28,888 bases of DNA, from NCBI GenBank assembly GCA_026552835.1, contig JAPMTY010000059.1, forward strand, positions 1 through 28,888. Direction: 5' to 3'. The DNA is from Candidatus Methanoperedens sp. Lineage in GTDB: Archaea; Halobacteriota; Methanosarcinia; Methanosarcinales; Methanoperedenaceae. Each line of letters begins with the position of its first letter. Within the stretch, counting starts at the first letter, position 1. Of the stretch, positions 8,679 through 15,891 are shown piece by piece. The position numbers and the translations under genes are program-made. Below the pieces are notes generated by a model. It worked only from the letters and a program-made list of their open reading frames with translations, did not search any database and had not been told where the DNA came from.

Positions 8679-8848
8679 GCTGTTTTAAAAGTGCTAAACA
8701 TTTAAGTGCTTTGCCCATACTGTCAATAGTCTATTGTTTCTGACACGAAAGCTTTATCTGAAATCACTTATAACGTTATTATGAGAAAGGGATAGTGTAA
8801 AATGTAATGTCATTCCAATCTCGATAAATAGACACGGGTGTGAAAAAT

Positions 8849-9289
8849 ATGCCAAAATTAGTAGTTGTATATCTCAGTACATCGGGTAACACAAAAGCGA
8901 TGGCAGATGCTATCGTTGAGGGCGCCGTTTCAAGAAACATTGACGCGGTTGCCATGAATTTCCATGAAGCAAAAATAGAAGACTTAAAATCCGCGGATGC
9001 CATCGCGCTTGGCTCCTCGACTTTCTATTACAAGATGCTGCCTCCGATGGAAAAATTTATTGACAGCCTCTCAAAGGCGAAGGCAGATGGTAAAATCGGA
9101 GCGGCTTTCGGCTCATACGGATGGAGCGGTGAGGCGCCGGGGATGATAGCTGAAAAGATGCGGGAAATCGGAATGACAGTGATTGACCCGGTTCTGCGTA
9201 TCCAGTACCAGCCCACGGATAAAGACCTTGAAGAGTGCAAGCGGCTTGGAAAAGACCTTGCCAATAAAGTGAAGAAAAGCGCAGGCTGA
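8849..9289 (+). CDS. flavodoxin
   Basis: Small FMN-binding electron carrier, 146 residues, cytoplasmic. The phosphate-binding loop STSGNT (residues 10-15) follows the first strand KLVVVYL. SSTFYYKMLPPM and FGSYGWSGEAPGMI occupy the places of the two isoalloxazine-contacting loops. The domain resembles the flavodoxin module of A-type flavoproteins but is free-standing. I prefer the ATG at 8849; an in-frame GTG at 8840 would place the GGGTGTGA ribosome-binding sequence inside the gene. A T-rich stretch follows the stop (9310-9334). The redox partner cannot be deduced from the neighbours. Confidence 0.9.
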   Translation: MPKLVVVYLSTSGNTKAMADAIVEGAVSRNIDAVAMNFHEAKIEDLKSADAIALGSSTFYYKMLPPMEKFIDSLSKAKADGKIGAAFGSYGWSGEAPGMIAEKMREIGMTVIDPVLRIQYQPTDKDLEECKRLGKDLANKVKKSAG

Positions 9290-9309
9290 GGAGGATTTTC
9301 CGCCCCGGC

Positions 9310-9334
9310 TTTGTTTTTATTTTTCTATTTTTTC
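9310..9334 (+). terminator. T-rich terminator after flavodoxin
   Basis: Twenty-five bases that are almost all T on the plus strand, 20 nt after the flavodoxin stop. Archaeal RNA polymerase terminates at such oligo-T runs without needing a stable hairpin. Confidence 0.55.
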
Positions 9335-9388
9335 TCCGGATTTCAAGAGCCTGAGGAGCTGTAACTTTTTTGCTGCTTTTCCGGTTTT

Positions 9389-9408
9389 GATACAAAAACA
9401 TTTGTATC
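9389..9408. promoter_or_regulatory. perfect palindrome (operator candidate) upstream of ACT regulator
   Basis: GATACAAA (9389-9396) and TTTGTATC (9401-9408) form a perfect 8+8 inverted repeat with a 4-nt AACA centre. It directly abuts a TATA-like stretch (TAATATAAC, 9409-9417) and ends 24 nt before the ATG at 9433. A protein bound here would cover the BRE/TATA region and block TBP/TFB, the usual form of archaeal repression. The gene downstream encodes a probable DNA-binding ACT regulator, so autoregulation is a reasonable inference. Confidence 0.55.
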
Positions 9409-9432
9409 TAATATAACATAATAAGAAAAATA

Positions 9433-9936
9433 ATGTGGAGTATAATCCAGGAAAAATTCAAAAACCATCCGGCACAGGAAAAAGTAATCAGGATGCTGCT
9501 GGAAAGAGGTTTCCAGGTAAATGAGCAGGGGAGGGTTGTATCAGGGACGATTGAGATACCACATACCCAGATAGCAAATGAGATAGCGGTGGACAGGCGC
9601 GTTGTCGATTCTACCTGTGAAACCATAATTACGGATAAGACGCTTATGCAGATATTCAGGAACGTCCGGACCATTCCATTCCTACGGGAAGTCGCGCCGC
9701 TGTTGGGTCTTGGAGTAATTGTAATAGCACCTGATAACGCCGCCCGGAAAGGTCTCCTTGGCGCTGTGGCGACTGCCGTGGCAGAGCACGGGATCACAAT
9801 CAGGCAGGCAGTTTCGGACGACCCGTATTTGACAGAGGAACCAAAACTAACAATAATCACGGAGGGCAAAGTGAGCGGGGAACTTGTGAATACACTCACA
9901 GGTATAAAAGGCGTAAAAAGCGTGACCGTTTACTGA
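9433..9936 (+). CDS. ACT-domain regulator of amino-acid metabolism
   Basis: Predicted transcriptional regulator of 167 residues. The N-terminal half looks like a winged helix-turn-helix: PAQEKVIRMLLERGFQV, then IPHTQIANEIAVDRRVVDSTCETII with a recognition-helix pattern (about 45-70). The C-terminal half is an ACT domain (about 90-167) with GVIVIAPDNAARKGLLGAVATAVAEHGITIRQAV and a final strand GVKSVTVY; ACT domains bind amino acids or similar small ligands. The architecture matches the archaeal family annotated as a predicted regulator of amino-acid metabolism. No Shine-Dalgarno precedes the ATG and the TATA-like box is 16-24 nt away, so the mRNA may be leaderless. The PHP gene follows 6 nt after the stop. 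Confidence 0.85.
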   Translation: MWSIIQEKFKNHPAQEKVIRMLLERGFQVNEQGRVVSGTIEIPHTQIANEIAVDRRVVDSTCETIITDKTLMQIFRNVRTIPFLREVAPLLGLGVIVIAPDNAARKGLLGAVATAVAEHGITIRQAVSDDPYLTEEPKLTIITEGKVSGELVNTLTGIKGVKSVTVY

Positions 9937-9942
9937 ACAATA

Positions 9943-10596
9943 ATGCGTTTTGACCTGCACATCCACTCAAACTTCTCATCGGACAGCGGCCTTACAATTG
10001 ATGATATCCTGAAACAGGCAGTAAAGAAAGGGCTTGGCGGGATTGCGATATGCGACCATAATACAGTTGCAGGAAGCATTCATGCCCGGGAACGCGCTCG
10101 TGAATTGAACATGCCTTTACTTGTGCTTCCGGCTGTCGAAGTATCAACAACGAAAGGGCATCTGCTCGTTCTCGGGATAAGAGAAAATATCCAGCCAAAC
10201 CTCACACCGGAAGAGACTGTAAGGATTGCCCATGAAAAAGGCGCCGTGGTAATAGCGGCGCATCCATTCAAAATAAGAAGCATCGGCAGTGTGGATGGTC
10301 TTGACGTGGATGCGATCGAGACTTTCAATTCCAGATGCATATTCGGTGAAAATACGAAAGCGAAGGAGATGGCACGCCTGCTTGGAAAGCCGCAAGTGGG
10401 CGGAAGCGATTCACATGTCCTTTCAACAATCGGTCTTGGTTTTACTGAAATAGATGCAGAGCCGGACGTGGGCTCTGTGTTATCTGCAATCAGGGAAGGC
10501 AAAACCCGACCCGGCGGGAGGGTCGTTCCCCTGTATGTTGTCTTTATCCAGATGGTTCGCGGGTTCTTCAGGCGGCTTAACAGGTTCGGGAAATAA
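9943..10596 (+). CDS. PHP-domain metal-dependent phosphoesterase
   Basis: Hydrolase of the polymerase-and-histidinol-phosphatase superfamily, 217 residues. The metal ligands are all visible: His6 and His8 in DLHIHSNFSSDSG, Asp38/His39 in CDHNTV, Glu66 in VEVST, His73, His107 in AAHPF, and Asp156/His158 in GGSDSHV. A trinuclear metal site is therefore intact. The C-terminus is basic (RRLNRFGK). Substrates in this family include nucleoside 3',5'-bisphosphates, RNA 5' ends and histidinol phosphate; nothing here decides among them. It starts 6 nt after the ACT regulator and is probably co-transcribed with it. Confidence 0.88.
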   Translation: MRFDLHIHSNFSSDSGLTIDDILKQAVKKGLGGIAICDHNTVAGSIHARERARELNMPLLVLPAVEVSTTKGHLLVLGIRENIQPNLTPEETVRIAHEKGAVVIAAHPFKIRSIGSVDGLDVDAIETFNSRCIFGENTKAKEMARLLGKPQVGGSDSHVLSTIGLGFTEIDAEPDVGSVLSAIREGKTRPGGRVVPLYVVFIQMVRGFFRRLNRFGK

Positions 10597-10610
10597 TTCC
10601 ACAGCAAGAT

Positions 10611-10646
10611 TTTTTATAAGGATGAACCATTGTAGCAGGGCGAGGT
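10611..10646 (+). promoter_or_regulatory. TATA box and ribosome-binding site of FAD oxidoreductase
   Basis: TTTTTATAA at 10611-10619 is a good archaeal TATA box. Initiation 25-27 nt downstream would fall near 10641, right at GAGGT (10642-10646), which is 3 nt before the ATG at 10650. The leader would be very short. Confidence 0.5.
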
Positions 10647-10649
10647 AAA

Positions 10650-12065
10650 ATGCCGGAATATGATGTAATCGTAGCAGGTGGAGGCATAAGCGGCCTGATG
10701 TCTGCCCTGACACTTTCAAAGCACGGGAAGAGGGTACTTGTTCTTGAAAAAAACAGCATCGTCGGAGGCAATTGTAACAGTTATAACGTGGATGGTTTCC
10801 AGGTTGATACGGGGCCTCATGCGATAACACACCTGCGTGAAGGGCCGCTTCGGCGATTGATGGATGAATATTTCACTTATGTTCCGGTGTTCGTGGATTA
10901 CGGCCACTATTATGTGAGGACGGAGAAAGGTCTCACGAAAATACCCTCGAATATAAGGGATTTTGTCACTTTTGATGTGCTTCCACGGAAAGACAGGCTT
11001 TTCCTTTCGCAGGCTTTAACAAAAGCCCTGACGCAAATGACATTCGGGATGCTTGATGGCGACCAGCCGATTTACGATTACCTTCCAAAAGGGCTTTCCA
11101 AAGACACATATGATTTTGTCAATGCGATAGCGTATTTCCTTTCAGGGAAATCCATGAAGGAAACATCTGTGAACCGGGTCCTTTACGGGAGCAGTTTTGT
11201 CAGGGATTCGGTCTCTGAGGATATTTTTATTGATGCAGAGCCTGAGGAATCCTCATCACCTTCATATGCGTCCATGATAACCGACAAACTGTTAAAATAC
11301 CAGATATCGAGCCACCTTTCATCGTTAAGCAGGCTCGCCACCAACAAGGTAGCATATGCGCAGGCGTACCCGCGCGGGGGCCTCAAATCCTTTTTGAACG
11401 CTGTGTTATATTCGATGCCTGAAAATGTAACCATCAAAACCGGCTCAAACGTAAAAAAGATATTAAACGAAAACGGGAAGGCAACTGGAGTTGCCACAGA
11501 TAACGATTCATATACCTCTGACATCGTTGTTTACACGGGTTTTATGAAGAGCCTTCCGGAGCTTATTTCCTTGCCTGATAATTATATTGAAAAACTTTCC
11601 CGGATAGAGCAGACGCTCAGTCTCACGATATGGCTTGGTTTGAGTGAAAAAATGAAGGAATTCGATTACACAGGCTCAGAGGTTTGGTTCAAGGACGGCG
11701 CGTACTGGGCTATGCCAATCAGCAACTACGATGCCTGTATTGCACCGAAAGGCAAACAACTGGTCGGGTTCACGTTCGTTATTGAAGACAAACAGAACAT
11801 ACAAGGCGAAAAGAAACTAGCGCTTGACTTAATCCTGCGGGCTGTTCCGGGTATAGAGAAGAAGATTGAAATGACGCATTACCAGGTAACGATACCTGAA
11901 AAAGCGGCTGTGACTATCAACGGTTATTTTGCCGGGCCGCGCTCGCCTGTTTCAAATCTATATCTTGCAGGCACGGATACCGATAACCGCAGCATGGGGG
12001 TCACAAGGGCAGGGTATTCGGTGCTTGAGCTTTTGAAGGCAATGAAAGAGGATAAAAAACTCTAA
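10650..12065 (+). CDS. CrtI/amine-oxidase-like FAD-dependent oxidoreductase
   Basis: Flavoprotein of 471 residues related to phytoene desaturases and monoamine oxidases. The N-terminal Rossmann dinucleotide motif is GGGISG (10-15) with Glu33 ending the second strand to hold the ribose, followed by GGNCNSYNVDGFQVDTGPH, the flavin-contacting region typical of CrtI-like proteins. The C-terminal FAD motif is NLYLAGTDTDNRSMGVTRAGYSVLELL. The central part (about 100-330) should form the substrate domain. Proteins of this class act on isoprenoids (carotenoid desaturation or isomerisation, prenyl saturation), so a lipid or quinone-like substrate is plausible, but no other isoprenoid gene is nearby. 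It has its own promoter and lies 53 nt after the PHP gene. Confidence 0.87.
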   Translation: MPEYDVIVAGGGISGLMSALTLSKHGKRVLVLEKNSIVGGNCNSYNVDGFQVDTGPHAITHLREGPLRRLMDEYFTYVPVFVDYGHYYVRTEKGLTKIPSNIRDFVTFDVLPRKDRLFLSQALTKALTQMTFGMLDGDQPIYDYLPKGLSKDTYDFVNAIAYFLSGKSMKETSVNRVLYGSSFVRDSVSEDIFIDAEPEESSSPSYASMITDKLLKYQISSHLSSLSRLATNKVAYAQAYPRGGLKSFLNAVLYSMPENVTIKTGSNVKKILNENGKATGVATDNDSYTSDIVVYTGFMKSLPELISLPDNYIEKLSRIEQTLSLTIWLGLSEKMKEFDYTGSEVWFKDGAYWAMPISNYDACIAPKGKQLVGFTFVIEDKQNIQGEKKLALDLILRAVPGIEKKIEMTHYQVTIPEKAAVTINGYFAGPRSPVSNLYLAGTDTDNRSMGVTRAGYSVLELLKAMKEDKKL

Positions 12066-12069
12066 GTTG

Positions 12070-12396
12070 CTATTTTTTCGATTTTCTTCTTTTCAGGTAA
12101 TCAGAAAAACCTGAATTCAGAACAACAATAATCCCGGCAGTGAAGACCAAAAACCCGAGCAATTTCGGATGCGTGAGCTTTTCAACAAGAAGCAGTATGA
12201 CGCCGGTGTGCAGTATTATCAGGCCCAGAATAAGGGATGTTACTTCCTTATAGTCCCGGAAAAGTGTGTAATATATGATGCCGGAAAGCCATGTTCCGAT
12301 ACCGAGGTATTCATAGGAGCTGTTGCCAAGGTATAGTCCGGCAGCGAAAAAAACCGCCCCGAGTGCAGCCAATATCGCTATTTTTTTGTTATTCAT
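12070..12396 (-). CDS. small four-helix membrane protein
   Basis: Unrecognised protein of 108 residues with about four hydrophobic segments (roughly 8-24, 31-46, 53-72 and 80-95) and a basic tail (YLKRRKSKK) that should stay in the cytoplasm. It is tail-to-tail with the FAD oxidoreductase, with 4 nt between the stops, so the T-rich bases there may serve both transcripts. A second small membrane protein is encoded 26 nt upstream on the same strand, suggesting a two-gene unit. No domain is recognised. Confidence 0.7.
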   Translation of the reverse strand: MNNKKIAILAALGAVFFAAGLYLGNSSYEYLGIGTWLSGIIYYTLFRDYKEVTSLILGLIILHTGVILLLVEKLTHPKLLGFLVFTAGIIVVLNSGFSDYLKRRKSKK

Positions 12397-12422
12397 TTAT
12401 TTCTTTGTTATCGGACTGATAT

Positions 12423-12779
12423 TTAACCTTCGCGCTTCACTTCTACCTTTATTTCCCGAATCAACTGGACACCCAGACTCCCAATCCTCCCGCCTGCCGA
12501 GGCTACAAAGGTCATGAGTGCAAGCCAGATTCCCATATTTACGAGCTTGCTTGAATCATTTCCCGAAATAAGCTCGGTCTGCACTGGCGGAACGCCGGGG
12601 CCTGTCGGAAGCGATATCGTGACGCCGTTCATCTTGATTACCGATGGCGGGGGTGTGGCTCCGGTATAAACGCCGTACATGGAAAAGACTGAAAAGATTA
12701 TCATAATCAAACCTGCTATCAGCAAACCGTAACCAAATGCTTTGTAATCTTTAATTTTCAATTTTTCAAAAATATCCAT
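12423..12779 (-). CDS. small two-helix membrane protein
   Basis: Unrecognised protein of 118 residues. One membrane helix lies at about 14-38 (FGYGLLIAGLIMIIFSVFSMYGVY), followed by an external loop rich in Pro and Gly (about 40-78), and a second weaker helix at about 83-104. The C-terminus is charged (REIKVEVKREG). The ATG is preceded on its strand by GAGGTGGTG, a strong archaeal Shine-Dalgarno. It is the first gene of a two-gene minus-strand unit whose promoter must lie in the hairpin-bearing region above 12780. Confidence 0.72.
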   Translation of the reverse strand: MDIFEKLKIKDYKAFGYGLLIAGLIMIIFSVFSMYGVYTGATPPPSVIKMNGVTISLPTGPGVPPVQTELISGNDSSKLVNMGIWLALMTFVASAGGRIGSLGVQLIREIKVEVKREG

Positions 12780-12835
12780 AATATTAACACCACCTCTTTA
12801 TTAAAATCAACAGTATATAAATTTTTCTTGGTTGA

Positions 12836-12910
12836 AAGCCGAAACTTCGGCTTGCAGTGCTGGGGTATGCGCAGCATACCCCTCGTTTGATAAAACTTTC
12901 CCAAAGTTTT
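12836..12910. repeat. three consecutive perfect hairpins
   Basis: Three inverted repeats follow one another: AAGCCGA/TCGGCTT (12836-12853, 4-nt loop), GGGGTATGC/GCATACCCC (12862-12882, 3-nt loop GCA) and AAAACTTT/AAAGTTTT (12892-12910, 3-nt loop CCC). They lie between divergently transcribed genes, so they are not ordinary terminators of the flanking genes. They could be the fold of a non-coding RNA, the 5' leader of the minus-strand unit, or a dispersed repeat family. No protein-coding signal is convincing across this block. Confidence 0.6.
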
Positions 12911-12970
12911 TTGAAATAAACCCTGCATAAAACAGGACTGAAAAAAGTTTGATTTTTGATATAAAATATT

Positions 12971-13032
12971 AGCCACGGAGGCACAGAGACACCGAGAAAT
13001 AATAACTCAGTGACCTCCGTGTCTCTGTGGCT
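12971..13032. repeat. inverted CACAGAGACAC short repeat
   Basis: The block starts AGCCAC and ends GTGGCT. Inside it CACAGAGACAC (12982-12992) is matched by GTGTCTCTGTG (13019-13029), a perfect 11-bp inverted repeat with 26 nt between; GGAGG and CCTCC also match. Words of the CACGGAGACACAGAGAC type are known as widespread non-coding repeats. It lies in the roughly 355-nt gene-free stretch before fbp; the rest of that stretch, outside the hairpins and this repeat, is plain AT-rich DNA. Confidence 0.6.
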
Positions 13033-13150
13033 ATTTTGCTTTTTCAGTTGGATTTTACACACCCATAAAACGATAACTATTTAGAGCCTGATTGCTTAAA
13101 TTGAAATCAAAAAACAAGAGGATGAGAGCATTAACCTGAAAGAGTTTCTT

Positions 13151-14020
13151 TTGCAGACCAAAACCGATCCCGGATTATCAGAATTGATCCTGTTCTTCAG
13201 CGAGCAGGGACAAACAATAAAGAACGGGTTCTTGCGGGGCCAGAATAAAGCCGGGACAAAAAACATTTACGGCGAAGAGCAGATGGCTCTTGATAAATGG
13301 GCTGATGATGTTTTAATTAACGGGCTTAGAAAAACAAGGCTGGTGCGGTATATTGCGACTGAAGAACAACCCGGTATTATCGAGATTGAGAAGTCGAAAA
13401 ATGAATTCGGGGTTGTCATTGACCCTCTTGACGGCTCATCCCTGATTGACGTGAATCTTGCAGTCGGAACGATTATCGGAATTTATCCGGGCAGTGTGCT
13501 AGCCCCCGGCAATACCATGATTGCGGCAATGTACATCCTTTACGGACCGCTTACCACGCTGACGCTGACAACCGGGAACGGAGTGCATGATTTTGTGATG
13601 GATGAAAAAGGCGTGTTCAACCTCACACAGCGGGACATCAAAATCCCGGATGGCAAGCTCTACGCACCCGGAGCCCTCAGGAAGGATTACCTACCAAAGC
13701 ATTCGAGGTTCATCGAAAATCTTGAAGCCGAGGGTTACAAACTGCGCTTTTCAGGCTCCTTTGTCGCTGATATGCACCAGATTCTCCACAAAGGCGGCGT
13801 GTTCACCTATCCGGGATTCCGGGGAAAAGAAAAAGGAAAGCTTCGGTTATTGTTTGAGGCAAACCCGATGGGAAAAATAATTACCGATGCAGGCGGGGCA
13901 ATCAGCAACGGAAAAATTAATATCCTGTCAATCAAGCCGAAAGCTATCGATGAGCTAACCCCAATATATGCGGGAGGAAAAAGGGAAATCGAAATGGCTG
14001 AAAAGTTTATGGCACAATGA
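13151..14020 (+). CDS. fbp: class I fructose-1,6-bisphosphatase
   Basis: Hydrolyses fructose 1,6-bisphosphate to fructose 6-phosphate in gluconeogenesis. Motifs of the class I (lithium-sensitive phosphatase) fold are present: EEQ with Glu71/72, the metal site DPLDGSS (91-97, counted from 13151), then [15 protein letters not shown] and a C-terminal [17 protein letters not shown]. The stated start is a TTG with no nearby ribosome-binding site. The frame is open back to 13100, and the bases just upstream encode [11 protein letters not shown], which resembles the family N-terminus, so translation probably begins upstream. CTG 13136 or ATT 13130 lie 4-10 nt after GAGGATGA (13118-13125). The aldolase gene follows 22 nt later. 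Class I FBPase is more usual in bacteria, eukaryotes and some euryarchaea than the archaeal bifunctional aldolase/phosphatase. Confidence 0.93.
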   Translation: MQTKTDPGLSELILFFSEQGQTIKNGFLRGQNKAGTKNIYGEEQMALDKWADDVLINGLRKTRLVRYIATEEQPGIIEIEKSKNEFGVVIDPLDGSSLIDVNLAVGTIIGIYPGSVLAPGNTMIAAMYILYGPLTTLTLTTGNGVHDFVMDEKGVFNLTQRDIKIPDGKLYAPGALRKDYLPKHSRFIENLEAEGYKLRFSGSFVADMHQILHKGGVFTYPGFRGKEKGKLRLLFEANPMGKIITDAGGAISNGKINILSIKPKAIDELTPIYAGGKREIEMAEKFMAQ

Positions 14021-14042
14021 TGACAATCAGGGAAAGAAGATT

Positions 14043-15179
14043 ATGAGCAATTTTGCACCAATTCCGGGTTCTACCATTCTGAACAGTATCGCTGGCAGGA
14101 AAATGATTGTCATGGCGACAAATACGCGGGTTACAACAGTCGCCCGCGGGATTTTCAGGGCTGCAAAGGATACGGATTCTGCGGTTTTCATGGAACTTGC
14201 GCGCTCGGAATGCGATCTTAAAGGCGGATATACAGGGCTCACGCCGAAGACGTTTTCAGAAAGGGTAAGGCAAGCGGCTATCGATGTGGAGTGCGACATC
14301 TGGGCGCTCCATGCTGATCATATCACCATAAAGACAGGCGAATCCCAGGAAATTGATGGTACAAAAAAACTGATAGACGGCCAGATAGAGGCGGGCTATA
14401 CTTCTTTTGCAATAGATGCCTCGCATCTTTTTAATTTTGAGGGAAATAACCTGCGGGAGGAGCTTGATAAGAATATCAGGGTCACAACAGAACTGGCGAA
14501 ATTCATCGAAAACAGGATGAAGGGAAAGGAGTTCGGGCTTGAGGTAGAGGTGGGCGAGATTGGAAGGAAGGACGAGCACGGTCTTGTGCTCACAAGACCC
14601 GAAGAGGCTGTCACGTTCATAAAAGCGCTGAATGAGAGCGGCGTGCATCCCCAGGTGCTTGCCATCGCGAACGGGAGCGTTCACGGGAATGTATATGACG
14701 AGCACGGGAACGTGGTAGAACAGGTTTCAATCAATATCCCGCAGACAAAGGCTGTGGCAAAGGCTTTGAGGGATAATAATCTGAAAGTGGGCATTGCGCA
14801 GCACGGAATCACGGGAACGCCGAGGGAATTAATAAATACACAGTTCCCCAAGGGCGATATCATCAAGGGAAACGTAGCTACGCACTGGCAGGATATTGTT
14901 TTTAATGTGCTGAAAGTGTATGAACCCGAACTTTACAAGGATATGTGGAACTGGACTGTTGAGACCTACCGGCCCAAGAATCCAGGCAAGAAGGATAACC
15001 AGATTTTCGGAAGCAACTGCAAGTTCGCGATCAAACAGTTCTTTGACAGGATTTACAGCGTGGATGAGGATACGGAGAGAGCGATTGAGGCTATGGTGTA
15101 TGCAGAAGCGCTTGTGTACTTCAGGGCGTTCAGTTCGAAGGGGTCGGCGAGTTTGGTGAGGAAAGCGATTAAGAGGTAA
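14043..15179 (+). CDS. fba: class II fructose-bisphosphate aldolase
   Basis: Zinc-dependent aldolase that condenses dihydroxyacetone phosphate with glyceraldehyde 3-phosphate. The 378-residue product has zinc ligands in LHADH (His90/His93), the acidic stretch GLEVEVGEIG (165-174), His214 in IANGSVHGNVYD and His254 in IAQHGITGTP, in the order expected for the class II barrel. The C-terminal extension of about 100 residues makes it longer than the common 280-350 residue enzymes. The ATG at 14043 is chosen because the frame upstream of it runs into fbp and reads as low-complexity basic sequence. The ribosome-binding site (AAAGAAG) is weak. With fbp directly upstream this is a gluconeogenic pair. 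A related ketose substrate is not excluded. Confidence 0.93.
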   Translation: MSNFAPIPGSTILNSIAGRKMIVMATNTRVTTVARGIFRAAKDTDSAVFMELARSECDLKGGYTGLTPKTFSERVRQAAIDVECDIWALHADHITIKTGESQEIDGTKKLIDGQIEAGYTSFAIDASHLFNFEGNNLREELDKNIRVTTELAKFIENRMKGKEFGLEVEVGEIGRKDEHGLVLTRPEEAVTFIKALNESGVHPQVLAIANGSVHGNVYDEHGNVVEQVSINIPQTKAVAKALRDNNLKVGIAQHGITGTPRELINTQFPKGDIIKGNVATHWQDIVFNVLKVYEPELYKDMWNWTVETYRPKNPGKKDNQIFGSNCKFAIKQFFDRIYSVDEDTERAIEAMVYAEALVYFRAFSSKGSASLVRKAIKR

Positions 15180-15327
15180 AACAAAACCCAGCAAGCAAAC
15201 TTGCGCTGCTGTCAGTTAATAAAGATTCAAATACTAAAGGAGATAAAGGCATATAGTTGAAAATATGCATTGTTTGTGTTTAAGTATGGAAAAAGGAAAT
15301 ATCTTCGGGAAATGAGAATGAATCTCC

Positions 15328-15891
15328 ATGGACGAGAAAAAACCAAATCTAAATGAATATAGCGTTATATGGTTAACGAAGAATTATTTGTCTGCACATG
15401 GATTAAAAGGGCTGTTAATCACGCCTGATTTTTTATTGGCATTTCTGATGAGTTTCTCTTTATCAATACTTGCTTATTATCACCCATTAAAAATTGAGAT
15501 GTTTATAAAAAATATTTCCTCAGACTTAATTGTTTTAAATATAACTTTACTTACTATAATAATTGCAGGTTTGGCAATAGTTGTATCGTTCACGGACGAA
15601 GAATATATAATGTTTTTAAAAATTTCTGGGATATACAATACGATGTTATTTTCTTTCTTTTGGGTTGCAGGAACCGCAGGTTTAGCTATAGTGTTTGCTA
15701 TATTTTTATTGCTAATATCATCTTTTCTTCAAGAAAGTTATTTTATTCTTTTAATTGGTTTAATTTTATTTTTCTTATCATTTTACGTTTTGTTCGGGTC
15801 AATTCAATTAGTACGCACGATTGTGAGAGAAGGCATTCTACGTGGTAAATATATAGAGTTAAAATATAAGAAAAAACAGGAGAAATTATGA
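15328..15891 (+). CDS. membrane protein of AT-rich two-gene module
   Basis: Unrecognised protein of 187 residues. After a polar N-terminus (about 1-28) come about four hydrophobic segments: roughly 32-52, 67-88, 105-129 and 137-160. The basic tail ends KYIELKYKKKQEKL, so both termini are probably cytoplasmic. The gene is visibly AT-rich (about 30% G+C in a sampled 60-base line, against about 50% in the aldolase gene just upstream), suggesting recent arrival. Its stop overlaps the start of the next gene (ATGA), so the two products are made together. The layout of a membrane protein coupled to a soluble partner recurs in defence and signalling cassettes, but no family is recognised. Confidence 0.75.
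   Translation: MDEKKPNLNEYSVIWLTKNYLSAHGLKGLLITPDFLLAFLMSFSLSILAYYHPLKIEMFIKNISSDLIVLNITLLTIIIAGLAIVVSFTDEEYIMFLKISGIYNTMLFSFFWVAGTAGLAIVFAIFLLLISSFLQESYFILLIGLILFFLSFYVLFGSIQLVRTIVREGILRGKYIELKYKKKQEKL

Noticed and set aside
12758..13062. Small minus-strand open frames across the hairpin and repeat block
   Set aside because: They are translations of the CACAGAGAC-type repeat and hairpins (for example HRDTEVTE and SVPPWL), a known source of false small proteins.
13968..14042. Extended N-terminus for the aldolase beginning at 13968
   Set aside because: It overlaps the end of fbp out of frame and reads as a basic low-complexity stretch; the conserved protein starts at the ATG at 14043.
15187..15214. 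Possible hairpin after the aldolase gene (CAGCA...TGCTG)
   Set aside because: The stem has mismatches and no T run follows, so it is not a convincing terminator.
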